A stretch of 64,000 nt of DNA. Origin: Bacteroidota bacterium (GTDB lineage: Bacteria > Bacteroidota > Bacteroidia > Bacteroidales > P3). Under the pieces are notes generated by a model that saw only the letters and a program-made list of their open reading frames with translations, had not been told where the DNA came from and ran no database searches. Within the stretch, counting starts at the first letter, position 1, and each line of letters opens with the position of its first letter. A program made the translations under genes and the position numbers. The stretch spans positions 1-64,000 of the forward strand of contig JAFNAQ010000008.1 of the NCBI GenBank assembly GCA_017860275.1, read 5' to 3'. Positions 46,285 to 53,995 of the stretch are shown one piece after another.

Positions 46285-46569
46285 ATGACAAAAGCTGAAA
46301 TCGTTGCAGAAATTGCACAAAGAACAGGTATAGAAAAAGTAAACATTCAAGAGACTGTTGAATCTTTCATGGAAGTTTTAAAAGGCTCTTTAGCAAAAGG
46401 GGAAAATGTATACTTAAGAGGTTTTGGTAGCTTTATCATCAAAAGAAGAGCAGAAAAAACAGGTAGAAACATTTCTAAGAATACAACAATAATCATCCCT
46501 GCTCACAATATCCCTTCATTTAAGCCTTCAAAGACTTTCATGAATGAAATTAAATCAAACGTAAAATAA
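46285..46569 (+). CDS. HU-family DNA-binding protein
   Basis: The 94-residue histone-like protein has the two N-terminal helices (TKAEIVAEIAQRTGIEKVNIQETVESFMEVLKGSL) and the beta-arm region starting YLRGFGSFIIKRRAEKTGRNISKNTTIIIPAHNIPSFKPSK. The arm carries Ile and Pro at the tip as in DNA-intercalating HU proteins. A small basic ORF follows at 15 bp; both share the terminator at 46724-46765. Confidence 0.95.
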   Translation: MTKAEIVAEIAQRTGIEKVNIQETVESFMEVLKGSLAKGENVYLRGFGSFIIKRRAEKTGRNISKNTTIIIPAHNIPSFKPSKTFMNEIKSNVK

Positions 46570-46584
46570 TTAATATCGAAGATT

Positions 46585-46674
46585 ATGCCAAGCGGAAAGA
46601 AAAGAAAAGGCCATAAAATGGCAACTCATAAGCGTAAAAAACGTCTTAGAAAGAATAGACATAAGAAAAAATAG
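46585..46674 (+). CDS. 29-residue highly basic protein, AURKAIP1/COX24-like ribosomal candidate
   Basis: The ORF begins MPSGKKRKGHKMATHKRKKR and ends KNRHKKK: 29 residues with 17 Lys or Arg and 3 His, on a transcript between hup and rng. The wording 'KRxxHKMxTHKRKKRLRKNRH' resembles the very short AURKAIP1/COX24 (mS38/bS22-like) ribosomal proteins. From memory, near-identical mini-genes occur between HU and RNase E/G genes in other Bacteroidota, which argues it is real. That it binds the ribosome is inference. Its terminator follows at 46724. Confidence 0.75.
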   Translation: MPSGKKRKGHKMATHKRKKRLRKNRHKKK

Positions 46675-46723
46675 TTTTCTTAAACTCTCCAATCATACAA
46701 AAGTATGTTATTGGGGGAATATG

Positions 46724-46765
46724 TTGCGAAGCATTAGAAATTTTAATGTTTCGCAATATTTTTTT
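46724..46765 (+). terminator. Terminator after the hup/small-protein transcript
   Basis: A 13-bp stem TTGCGAAGCATTA (46724-46736) with TAATGTTTCGCAA (46744-46756), one wobble, then a T-rich tract. It separates this transcript from rng. Confidence 0.88.
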
Positions 46766-46825
46766 AATTCACAAGATGAATAGAAACAATTATTTATTCA
46801 TTTTAAAAATAAATTGTAGACTCCT

Positions 46826-48379
46826 ATGAATAAAGATTTAATTATTGATGTAGGTACATCAGGAGTTGAAATTGCTTTACTTGAAGATAAGTACTTAGTA
46901 GAGCTTCACCAAGAAAGAAACGAAAGTTCTCATATTGTTGGAGATGTTTACTTAGGCTTAGTCAAGAAAATTATGCCAGGGCTTAATGCTGCATTCGTCG
47001 ATGTAGGGAATGAGAAAGATGGATTTCTACATTATCTCGACTTAGGTCATCATTTCAATTCATTAAACAAATTTACTCGCATAGCAATGGGTGGAGACCC
47101 AAATACTGCTATGATAGAAAATATGAAGCTTGAGCCTGAATTGGAAAAAAACGGGAAGATAAATACCGTTTTAAAACAAGGGCAAGTCATTTTAGTACAA
47201 GTAACCAAGGAACCAATCTCGACTAAGGGGCCAAGAATAGGCTCAGAGATTTCATTTGCTGGACGTTTCCTTGTATTAATACCATTCTCAAACAAGGTCT
47301 CAGTCTCTACCAAAATCAAGAGTATTGAAGAAAGAAATCGTCTTAAGAGATTAATCAACAGTATTCGTCCAAACAATTTTGGAGTAATAATCAGAACTGT
47401 AGCAGAGAACAAAAATGTTGCAGAGATAGACGCTGATTTAAAAGACCTAATAGGAAAATGGGAAACCATTCGTAAAAAATTACCAAAAGCATTACCACCC
47501 ACAAAATTAGTATCTGAGATAGACAAATCATCAGCCATAATACGTGATATACTAAGTGAAGAATTCACAAACGTATATGTAAATGATGCAGAACTATCAG
47601 AAGACCTAAGAAGTTACGTAAAGGCTATATATCCAGATAAAGATGATATAGTTCGTCACTACAAAATGCAAACACCAATCTTCGAACAATTTGGTGTAGC
47701 CAATCAAATAAGGAATGCATTTGGAAAAGTAGTAACAATACGTAGTGGAATCTACTTAGTTATTGAGCAAACAGAAGCCTTATGTGTTATTGATGTCAAT
47801 TCAGGACACCGCTCAAAGGGTTCTCAAAACCAAGAAGAAAATGCATTGATGGTTAATCTAGAGGCAGCAGAAGAGATTGCGCGTCAAGTAAGATTAAGAG
47901 ATATTGGAGGAATAATTGTAATAGATTTCATAGACTTGAATATCGTTACAAATAGAAAAATCCTTTACGATAAGATGACAGAGATAATGGAAAGAGACAA
48001 TGCCAAACATACAATATTGCCTCTAAGTAAATTTGGATTGATGCAAATCACCCGCCAAAGAGTACGTCCAGTAATCGATGTAGACATATCTGAATTATGC
48101 CCAGTATGTGGAGGCACAGGAAAGATAAAATCATCGGTAATAGTTGTAGATGATATAGAGAATGATTTAAAATATTTAGTAAGAGAGCAAAACGAAAAGA
48201 CATTAACCCTAATAGTTCATCCATTTATACACGCCTATCTAACCAAAGGATGGTTAAATTCAAGAGCGAGCAAATGGTCAAGACTATATAAGGTAAAAAT
48301 CAAAGTTGAGCCAGGTCAAAAACTAAACATTATGGAATATCAATTCCTAAATCAAAACAACGACACAATAAAGTTATAA
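46826..48379 (+). CDS. rng: Ribonuclease E/G family endoribonuclease
   Basis: The 517-residue protein has the S1-like RNA-binding segment near the N terminus (VGDVYLGLVKKIMPGLNAAFVDVGNEKDGFLH) and the catalytic DNase I-like core. The two magnesium-binding aspartates are visible in CVIDVNSGH (Asp323) and IVIDFIDL (Asp367). The zinc-link CPVCGGTGK (Cys425, Cys428) supports dimerisation. It lacks the long C-terminal degradosome scaffold of RNase E, so it is RNase G-like. It processes rRNA and turns over mRNA. Confidence 0.95.
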   Translation: MNKDLIIDVGTSGVEIALLEDKYLVELHQERNESSHIVGDVYLGLVKKIMPGLNAAFVDVGNEKDGFLHYLDLGHHFNSLNKFTRIAMGGDPNTAMIENMKLEPELEKNGKINTVLKQGQVILVQVTKEPISTKGPRIGSEISFAGRFLVLIPFSNKVSVSTKIKSIEERNRLKRLINSIRPNNFGVIIRTVAENKNVAEIDADLKDLIGKWETIRKKLPKALPPTKLVSEIDKSSAIIRDILSEEFTNVYVNDAELSEDLRSYVKAIYPDKDDIVRHYKMQTPIFEQFGVANQIRNAFGKVVTIRSGIYLVIEQTEALCVIDVNSGHRSKGSQNQEENALMVNLEAAEEIARQVRLRDIGGIIVIDFIDLNIVTNRKILYDKMTEIMERDNAKHTILPLSKFGLMQITRQRVRPVIDVDISELCPVCGGTGKIKSSVIVVDDIENDLKYLVREQNEKTLTLIVHPFIHAYLTKGWLNSRASKWSRLYKVKIKVEPGQKLNIMEYQFLNQNNDTIKL

Positions 48380-48403
48380 AGCAATTCAACGAATATACCT
48401 ATA

Positions 48404-48436
48404 AAAAACGCAGAAGGAAAACCCTTCTGCGTTTTT
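48404..48436 (+). terminator. Rho-independent terminator after rng
   Basis: AAAAACGCAGAAGG (48404-48417) pairs with CCTTCTGCGTTTTT (48423-48436), a perfect 14-bp stem, followed by more T. Confidence 0.92.
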
Positions 48437-48593
48437 CTTTTTTAAAGAATAATGCCCTTCCAAAAACGCAGAAAATAATTAATAACCATACTCCATAATC
48501 CAATTAAAAACCGTATATTTGTACTATATATCCGAAGGTGCGATTCAACGTATTTGCTCCATTCAAAAACAAAATCAAAAATTCCTTAAATAA

Positions 48594-48662
48594 AAATGAT
48601 GTACATCTTTCATAGTAAATGATGTGCATCATTTGTATTAATTGATGTGCATCATTTGCATA
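48594..48662 (+). repeat. Three 23-nt tandem palindromic units
   Basis: Units start at 48594, 48617 and 48640. The second and third share ATGTGCATCATTTG and are near-palindromic (ATGATG-TG-CATCAT); the first is degenerate (ATGATGTACATCTTT). The core resembles AGATG-CA-CATCT of the 99-nt block. Confidence 0.85.
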
Positions 48663-48702
48663 TTAAATCGCCGATTTAATAGTTCAAATCAGCTATTCCT
48701 AA

Positions 48703-48742
48703 GAACAAAATAAAGATTCAGGAGATTTATATCAAATATAAA
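48703..48742 (+). repeat. Dispersed 40-nt hairpin module, copy 3
   Basis: It starts GAACAAAATAAAGATTCAGG and matches the reverse complements of 27593-27632 (36/40) and 30361-30400 (about 34/40). Its 3' part forms the hairpin described at 48723. Confidence 0.75.
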
Positions 48743-48755
48743 TCTAGGTTTTTTT
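48723..48755 (+). terminator. Terminator-like hairpin in the composite element
   Basis: A perfect 9-bp stem AGATTTATA/TATAAATCT (48723-48731 with 48737-48745), then AGG and seven T. No plus-strand gene ends here, since rng already has its own terminator 290 bp upstream, so it would serve a transcript starting inside the gap. Confidence 0.65.
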
Positions 48756-48790
48756 GTTGTGCAGACTTCGTTTTGTTAAAGAAAATCACG

Positions 48791-48798
48791 TAACTTTG
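48791..48798 (+). promoter_or_regulatory. -7 promoter box for the gldB-like gene
   Basis: TAACTTTG, 21 bp before the ATG at 48820. Confidence 0.5.
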
Positions 48799-48819
48799 CT
48801 TGCTATTATATTTTGATTT

Positions 48820-49848
48820 ATGAGAAAGATATTTTTATTAATAATAATTGCCACATTGGGCATTGCTTCTTGCGGGAAGAAGGATAAGGTTAAGCTAATT
48901 GACGATAAGACAGGCAAAGAAGTTACTATCAAGGTTAATAGGTTTGAAGATGTATTATTTGACCAAAGCCAGAAGGATTTAAGGTCTCATCTGCAAAAGA
49001 ATTTTGAGGCATATAAACCTCTATTCAATACAAGCTTGGATAACCCTGAGTACTATGAAATGATTAGATCTTTTGCTCAAGATACAGTTATGATATCTAC
49101 CTATAAACAAGTAAAACAAATATACCCAAGCCTTGATTGGGTAAGTGAAGATATAACAAGTTCATTCGCTAGACTAAAGGAGCAATATCCAAAACTTCTT
49201 ATTCCAAAACTATATTCTTTAATATTAGGACCAGCCGACTTTTCCTACGCATATGGTTCGAGAGTAATCACAAGACCAGACTTTATTACCTTTGCCATAG
49301 ACCTATATTCAATAAATAGCTTTAAGAATAATAAATACTACGCTCATTTCCCTAAATATATATGCAAGATGTTGGACTCAAATAATATTGTTCCAGATAT
49401 TATGCTTTCGTATATAAGAAATGTTGCAACAATAGAAACCCCACTGGCAGAAGAAAAATCAAATGCAAGCCTTGTAGAGATAATGATTGAAAGAGGTAAG
49501 TTTATTTACGCAGCACAAAATATTTTACCCTCTTATGAGTTAAGAAGTATTCTGCGATATAATAAGGAAGAGATGGATTGGGCTGTTAAGAATGAATTTA
49601 AGATTTGGGCATATCTTACTCAGAACAGATTACTTTTTGAGAAAGATAGAACAAAGTATATGAACTTTATTGTAGAGGCTCCATCGACAAAGGGAATAGA
49701 AGGCTCGCCTGCAAGACTTGGAGAATATATAGGATATAAGATTGTAGAAAAATATATGGATAAGAAGGGTGTTTCTTTGAAAGAACTTTTGGAGACTACC
49801 GATGCAGAAAAGATTCTTAGAGAATCGGGATATAAACCTAAGAAATAA
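48820..49848 (+). CDS. GldB-like lipoprotein
   Basis: A 342-residue lipoprotein (GIASCG, Cys18). The mature part has the layout of the GldB family: VNRFEDVLFDQ near the N terminus, a middle block ITFAIDLYSINSFKNNKYYAHFPKYICKMLDSNNIVPDIM, and the C-terminal SPARLGEYIGYKIVEKYMDKKG. GldB is needed for gliding in Flavobacterium, but homologues are widespread in non-gliding Bacteroidota, so motility should not be assumed. First of a four-gene run with the sulfatase, lipid kinase and SUI1 genes. Confidence 0.82.
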   Translation: MRKIFLLIIIATLGIASCGKKDKVKLIDDKTGKEVTIKVNRFEDVLFDQSQKDLRSHLQKNFEAYKPLFNTSLDNPEYYEMIRSFAQDTVMISTYKQVKQIYPSLDWVSEDITSSFARLKEQYPKLLIPKLYSLILGPADFSYAYGSRVITRPDFITFAIDLYSINSFKNNKYYAHFPKYICKMLDSNNIVPDIMLSYIRNVATIETPLAEEKSNASLVEIMIERGKFIYAAQNILPSYELRSILRYNKEEMDWAVKNEFKIWAYLTQNRLLFEKDRTKYMNFIVEAPSTKGIEGSPARLGEYIGYKIVEKYMDKKGVSLKELLETTDAEKILRESGYKPKK

Positions 49849-49853
49849 AAAGA

Positions 49854-51785
49854 ATGAAATATTATTTATCCATACTCTATCGCTTTCTACTAGCCCTTGG
49901 ACTATTATTATTAACACAAATAGCCTTCTATATATTTAATTCTAATCTCTTTAATGTAGATGGAGCTAGAGAGTTATTCACTATATCTATAGGAGCAATA
50001 CGTTATGCAGTGGCATCAACTGTAATCTACCTATCTATTTATTTATTATTAGCACTACTGCCAATTACCCTAAGACAAAATCGCTATTATAGGAATATTA
50101 CAAATTTCTTCTATATCTTGGGAACTCAATTAATGATAATAATTAATATTATCGATATAGGATATTTCAAGTTCACATATAAAAGAATTACCTACGATTT
50201 CTTTAACTACTTAGGAGTAGGAGGAGACTTCAAAGAACTTATTCCCCAATTCGCAAGAGACTATTGGCATATTGTATTAATATACTTAGCAATAAATTTT
50301 GTCTTTGGTTATCTAAATAAAAGGATAAGGAAGAAATACTCAACAGAGTATATTATTCCTAATGCTAAATGGTATATCAGAAGCTCTTCACTCTTTATTT
50401 TTCTTTCTTTATTATCGATGATAGGACTAAGAGGAGGGTTTCAACTAAGACCACTCCACCTTATCCAAGCCAACTACTATACCTCAAGTCAAAACTCTGC
50501 CCTTGTCCTAAATACTCCATTCACTCTCTATCGTACCTTTGGCAAGGAAGGAATTGACAAGAGAGTGTATTTCCAAGACCAAAAAGAGATGAATCAATAC
50601 TTCACTCCAATAATCACTCCAATAGAAACAATTGATGCCGATAGTTTATTTGCATCTCCATTAAGTGTTGGGAAGACAAATGTAGTGGTTATTATTTTGG
50701 AAAGTTTCTCTTCTGAATATATGGGATATTATCATAATGAAGAGGGTGGAAAGAAGCATGTTTCTTATACTCCGTTTCTTGACTCCCTTGCAAGAAAATC
50801 AATAGTATTTGATGGATATGCTAATGGAAAACGTAGCATTGATGGAATACCTGCTGTATTATCTTCACTTCCTTTACTAATGAATGAGACCTATATCACT
50901 TCTCAGTATAATAGTAATGGCTTGTCGTCATTTGCATCTCTTTTAGAACCTTTTGGATATAAGAGTTCGTTCTTCCACGGAGGATATAATGGTTCTATGG
51001 GTTTTGATGCCTTCACAAGACATGTAGGATACAACGATTATTATGGAAGAAATGAATATGGTAACGATAAGGACTATGATGGTAATTGGGGAATATTCGA
51101 TGAACCCTTCCTTCAATATATGGTTAAGCAGCTAGATAAGTATAAAGAACCTTTTAACTCTGCTGTATTTACCCTAAGCTCACATCATCCATATACAATT
51201 CCTGCTAAACATATTGGACGTTTCCCAAAAGGGACAATGATTGTTCACGAAACAGTAGGCTATGCCGATTATGCTCTAAGACGTTTCTTCGAAGAGGCAT
51301 CGAAGAAGCCATGGTTTAAAAATACACTATTTATTATTACTGCCGATCATTCTGCTCAGACCTCAGAACCAGAGTTTACCTCCTTCTTAGGTTCTTTTAG
51401 AATACCAATTATATTTTATCATCCACTACTTAAGCAAGGGGTAAATACAAAACAATATATGCAACAAAGCGATATACTCCCTTCTGCCATGAGTCTGATT
51501 CATTTCCCAAAACCAGTTGTTGGCTTTGGACAGAATATCTTTTCGAACAAGGAGAAATTCTATATACTAGATATTAATGATGAGTATATCTTAAGAATTG
51601 GAGACTATGTGACGAAGTTTCGTGATGGCTTAGAACCAAAACTATACTTTTTGCCAGGAGATAGTAATACTAAGAAAGATATTTCGAGTTCTAAAAAAGA
51701 TATTACCAATAAATATATATTAAAGACAAAGGCAATTATTCAAGAATATAACACTAGATTGATAGGAAATAAACTTGTGCAATAA
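49854..51785 (+). CDS. LTA synthase-like membrane sulfatase/phosphotransferase
   Basis: Of 643 residues, about the first 190 carry five transmembrane helices. The rest is an extracytoplasmic alkaline-phosphatase-superfamily domain starting NVVVIILESFSSEYMGYY (metal ligand Glu). The nucleophile region is NGKRSIDGIPAVLSSLP, with Ser in the place usually held by Thr, and the metal-binding ITADHSAQT lies near residue 500. Relatives transfer phosphoglycerol or phosphoethanolamine to lipids or glycans; in a Gram-negative the acceptor may be lipid A or another envelope lipid (inference). Its TAA overlaps the ATG of the lipid kinase gene (TAATG), and a lipid kinase would recycle the diacylglycerol such an enzyme releases. 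Confidence 0.9.
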   Translation: MKYYLSILYRFLLALGLLLLTQIAFYIFNSNLFNVDGARELFTISIGAIRYAVASTVIYLSIYLLLALLPITLRQNRYYRNITNFFYILGTQLMIIINIIDIGYFKFTYKRITYDFFNYLGVGGDFKELIPQFARDYWHIVLIYLAINFVFGYLNKRIRKKYSTEYIIPNAKWYIRSSSLFIFLSLLSMIGLRGGFQLRPLHLIQANYYTSSQNSALVLNTPFTLYRTFGKEGIDKRVYFQDQKEMNQYFTPIITPIETIDADSLFASPLSVGKTNVVVIILESFSSEYMGYYHNEEGGKKHVSYTPFLDSLARKSIVFDGYANGKRSIDGIPAVLSSLPLLMNETYITSQYNSNGLSSFASLLEPFGYKSSFFHGGYNGSMGFDAFTRHVGYNDYYGRNEYGNDKDYDGNWGIFDEPFLQYMVKQLDKYKEPFNSAVFTLSSHHPYTIPAKHIGRFPKGTMIVHETVGYADYALRRFFEEASKKPWFKNTLFIITADHSAQTSEPEFTSFLGSFRIPIIFYHPLLKQGVNTKQYMQQSDILPSAMSLIHFPKPVVGFGQNIFSNKEKFYILDINDEYILRIGDYVTKFRDGLEPKLYFLPGDSNTKKDISSSKKDITNKYILKTKAIIQEYNTRLIGNKLVQ

Positions 51786-52753
51786 TGAAAGATAAGATTC
51801 TATTTATTATTAATCCAATTTCAGGCGTAGGCAAACAAAAGAGTGCAGAGAAAGCTATAGAAAAGGTTTTAGATAAGACGATCTTTGACTACGAGATACA
51901 ATATACCGAGTATGCTCATCATGCAACGGCAATAAGTCTTCAAGCAGCATTAAAGGGGTATGATATTGTTGTGGCAGTAGGAGGAGACGGCTCAATTAAC
52001 GATTGTGTGAAGGGACTTATCGGTACAAATGTTACACTTGGAATTATCCCAACAGGATCTGGAAATGGTTTGGCAAGGCATCTTAATATTCCTTTGAATA
52101 TAGAATACGCAATAGAAATACTAAACCAGAGGACAAGAACTATCATTGACACAGTCAAGGTAAATAATAAGATTTATGCCTCAATTGCAGGTATAGGCTT
52201 TGATGCTTTGATTGCAAGAGAGTTTAAAAAGTCGAAGGTTAGGGGCTTTAATACTTATTTTGCTCTTGTACTCCAGCATTATGCTTTCTATGAACCAAAG
52301 GAATATACACTAGATATTGATGGGCAGAGAATAGAGACCGATGCTTTATTTATAAGTTTTGCTAATGCTAATCAGTTTGGATATAATACAGTGATTGCTC
52401 CAACAGCAAGATTAGATGATGGAATGCTTGAGGTAAGTATAGTGAAGAAAGTGCCTATAATGCTTCTTCCTTGGACAGCTCAGTTGCTATTTATGAAGAA
52501 TTTCGATAAGTCAATATTTGTAACAACATATAAGGCTAAGGAAGTAAAGGTATATAATAATGATGCAAAATTAGTTAATCTTGATGGAGAGAGTGTAAAG
52601 ATGGATAAGGAGCTTCATTTCTCAATAGTACCAAAATCTTTAAATGTATTAATACCAGAAAACTATGGCAAAGAAAGAAAAGAATCGTATTGGAATAGTA
52701 TATTCGACCAACCCATCTTTCCAATATATATCGGACGACCAGGAGACAATTGA
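51785..52753 (+). CDS. Diacylglycerol kinase-family lipid kinase
   Basis: At 322 residues it has the DAGK catalytic signatures: FIINPISGVGKQKSAEKAI at the N terminus, VVAVGGDGSINDCVKGL (nucleotide binding GGDGS) and LGIIPTGSGNGLARHLNIP, with the C-terminal NLDGESVKMDKELHFSIVPKSLNVLIP closing the fold. The final 29 or so residues run out of frame through the start of the SUI1 gene, an 89-bp overlap, and do not look like family sequence. Phosphorylates a membrane lipid such as diacylglycerol; exact substrate not determinable. Confidence 0.93.
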   Translation: MKDKILFIINPISGVGKQKSAEKAIEKVLDKTIFDYEIQYTEYAHHATAISLQAALKGYDIVVAVGGDGSINDCVKGLIGTNVTLGIIPTGSGNGLARHLNIPLNIEYAIEILNQRTRTIIDTVKVNNKIYASIAGIGFDALIAREFKKSKVRGFNTYFALVLQHYAFYEPKEYTLDIDGQRIETDALFISFANANQFGYNTVIAPTARLDDGMLEVSIVKKVPIMLLPWTAQLLFMKNFDKSIFVTTYKAKEVKVYNNDAKLVNLDGESVKMDKELHFSIVPKSLNVLIPENYGKERKESYWNSIFDQPIFPIYIGRPGDN

Positions 52754-53009
52754 AAGCCTAGAGCCAAACCAACAAAATCTAAAGGTTCAGCTCGATAAGA
52801 AACAAAGAGGAGGTAAACAAGTAACACTAATCACTGGTTTTATAGGCTCAGACGAAGACCTTGAGATCTTAGGGAAGATGCTTAAGACCAAGTGTGGAGT
52901 TGGAGGCTCAGCAAAAGATGGAGAAATCCTAATCCAAGGCGACCATAGAGAAAAGGTAATAGATATCCTAACCAAAGCAGGCTATAAGGCAAAAAGAGTT
53001 GGAGGTTGA
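52665..53009 (+). CDS. SUI1/eIF1-family translation factor (YciH-like)
   Basis: A 114-residue protein with the eIF1 core KKQRGGKQVTLITGFIGSDEDLEILGKMLKTKCGVGGSAKDGEILIQGDHREKVIDIL. The start is kept at 52665 in spite of the 89-bp overlap with the lipid kinase, because MAKKEKNRIGIVYSTNP is the usual beginning of Bacteroidota members. Bacterial homologues can influence start-codon fidelity; whether this one does is not known. It ends the four-gene run. Confidence 0.92.
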   Translation: MAKKEKNRIGIVYSTNPSFQYISDDQETIESLEPNQQNLKVQLDKKQRGGKQVTLITGFIGSDEDLEILGKMLKTKCGVGGSAKDGEILIQGDHREKVIDILTKAGYKAKRVGG

Positions 53010-53041
53010 TAAATTATCTTTTATCGACTCTTAATTTTAAG

Positions 53042-53210
53042 AAATAGAAATTGGGCTTCAATGCCCAAAAACCCTATTTTATCACTCTATAATCTGATTC
53101 TAGCGCAGTGGAATCTTATTCTATTTTTCTAGAATAAGGAGTTATTTCCCTAAAATCTTTATATCCAAGAATATAAACCTAGTATCTGTAAATTTTTATC
53201 AGATAAAAAT
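53042..53210. repeat. Cluster of short inverted repeats in the 443-bp gap 53010-53452
   Basis: Four hairpins in 170 bp: TTGGGC/GCCCAA near 53052; CTTATTCTA/TAGAATAAG (53115-53123 with 53130-53138); TTTATAT/ATATAAA near 53158-53177, resembling the 48723 hairpin; and the palindrome ATTTTTATC-A-GATAAAAAT (53192-53210). The first may terminate the SUI1 transcript. The remaining 240 bp to 53452 show nothing I can name. Confidence 0.6.
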
Positions 53211-53452
53211 CCAAAAAGATGAGGTTTCTTTGGAAAAAGAGGAAATAAATCTTTTAAAAATGGTCAAACCAAGAATTTTATTATAAAGAATTAACGAACC
53301 GTTACACAAACCCCAACACCTCTCTTCAAATATTCAACCCACAAACCCCATTCTCATTAATAATAATTAAGACCAAAACTTGCATAATGTTAGCAAAATA
53401 CCCCAAAATAAAGGTTTTAGTTAAAATATTGCAGGTTAGGTGTTTTTTGTTT

Positions 53453-53995
53453 TTAGAAATTTCTTTTTATCTTTGAGAATATGTCCCAGATTATTATTCC
53501 TGTTGCTATGGAGACGTTTAGGGAGTGCTTTGTTCCGTATTGTGGTATTTCTATTACTCCGAAGGAGTTATTGATTACTTCTTGGTCTACTCCGTCTACT
53601 TCATTACCCATTACTATGGCTATCTTGTCAATCCCTTCGAGGCTAAATTCATCTAGCATTATGCTATTCTTTGTCTGCTCAATTGAGAACACCTTATAGC
53701 CACTAGCCTTTAGTTCCTCTATCGCCTCAAGTGTTGAGGGTTTATGCTGCCAAGAAACCGTTTCTGTTGCACCAAGAGCAGTCTTATGAATCTCTCTATG
53801 AGGAGGAGTGGGAGTAATACCACAAAGCAATATTTTTTCAATTCTAAAGGCATCGGAGGTTCTAAACACAGAACCTACATTATTCATGCTTCTAATATTG
53901 TCAAGAACTATTACTATAGGAAGTTTATCCGCCGCCTTAAACTCTTCGGCGGATATTCTATTTAAAGATTTTAAAAATAATTTTTCGTTTCTCAT
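53453..53995 (-). CDS. TrmH/SpoU-family RNA 2'-O-methyltransferase
   Basis: The 180-residue SPOUT protein contains motif 1 (LPIVIVLDNIRSMNNVGSVFRTSDAF), motif 2 (IAIVMGNEVDGVDQEVINNS) and motif 3 (IEIPQYGTKHSLNVSIATGIIIWD), which form the SAM-binding knot. It lacks an N-terminal L30e-like domain, so it is a short TrmL/TrmH-type enzyme that probably acts on tRNA. Its ATG overlaps the upstream stop (ATGA, 4 bp), so it is coupled to the GldN-like gene. Confidence 0.93.
   Translation of the reverse strand: MRNEKLFLKSLNRISAEEFKAADKLPIVIVLDNIRSMNNVGSVFRTSDAFRIEKILLCGITPTPPHREIHKTALGATETVSWQHKPSTLEAIEELKASGYKVFSIEQTKNSIMLDEFSLEGIDKIAIVMGNEVDGVDQEVINNSFGVIEIPQYGTKHSLNVSIATGIIIWDIFSKIKRNF

Larger units (their letters stand above)
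48513..48755 (+). repeat. Composite intergenic element, diverged relative of the 12.4 and 30.5 kb copies
   Basis: The 440-bp gap 48380-48819 contains, in order: TATATTTG (48514-48521) in the context GTATATTTGTACTATATAT, close to GTATATTTGCATTATATAT of copy A; an imperfect hairpin GGTGCGA/TTTGCTCC; three 23-nt tandem units built on ATGATGTGCATCAT (48594-48662); the palindrome ATTAAATCG-C-CGATTTAAT (48662-48680); the 40-nt module (48703-48742); and a terminator-like hairpin. It is therefore organised like a 230-nt transcription unit without an ORF. Family membership is inferred from order and partial identity. Confidence 0.6.

Noticed and set aside
47050-47568. 172-codon open frame antisense to rng
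   Set aside because: It lies completely within the conserved rng coding region and its product lacks any domain or signal. It is a frame shadow.
48594-48662. Tandem 23-nt units considered as a CRISPR array
   Set aside because: The units are contiguous with no spacers, only three in number, and palindromic throughout. No cas genes are in the window.
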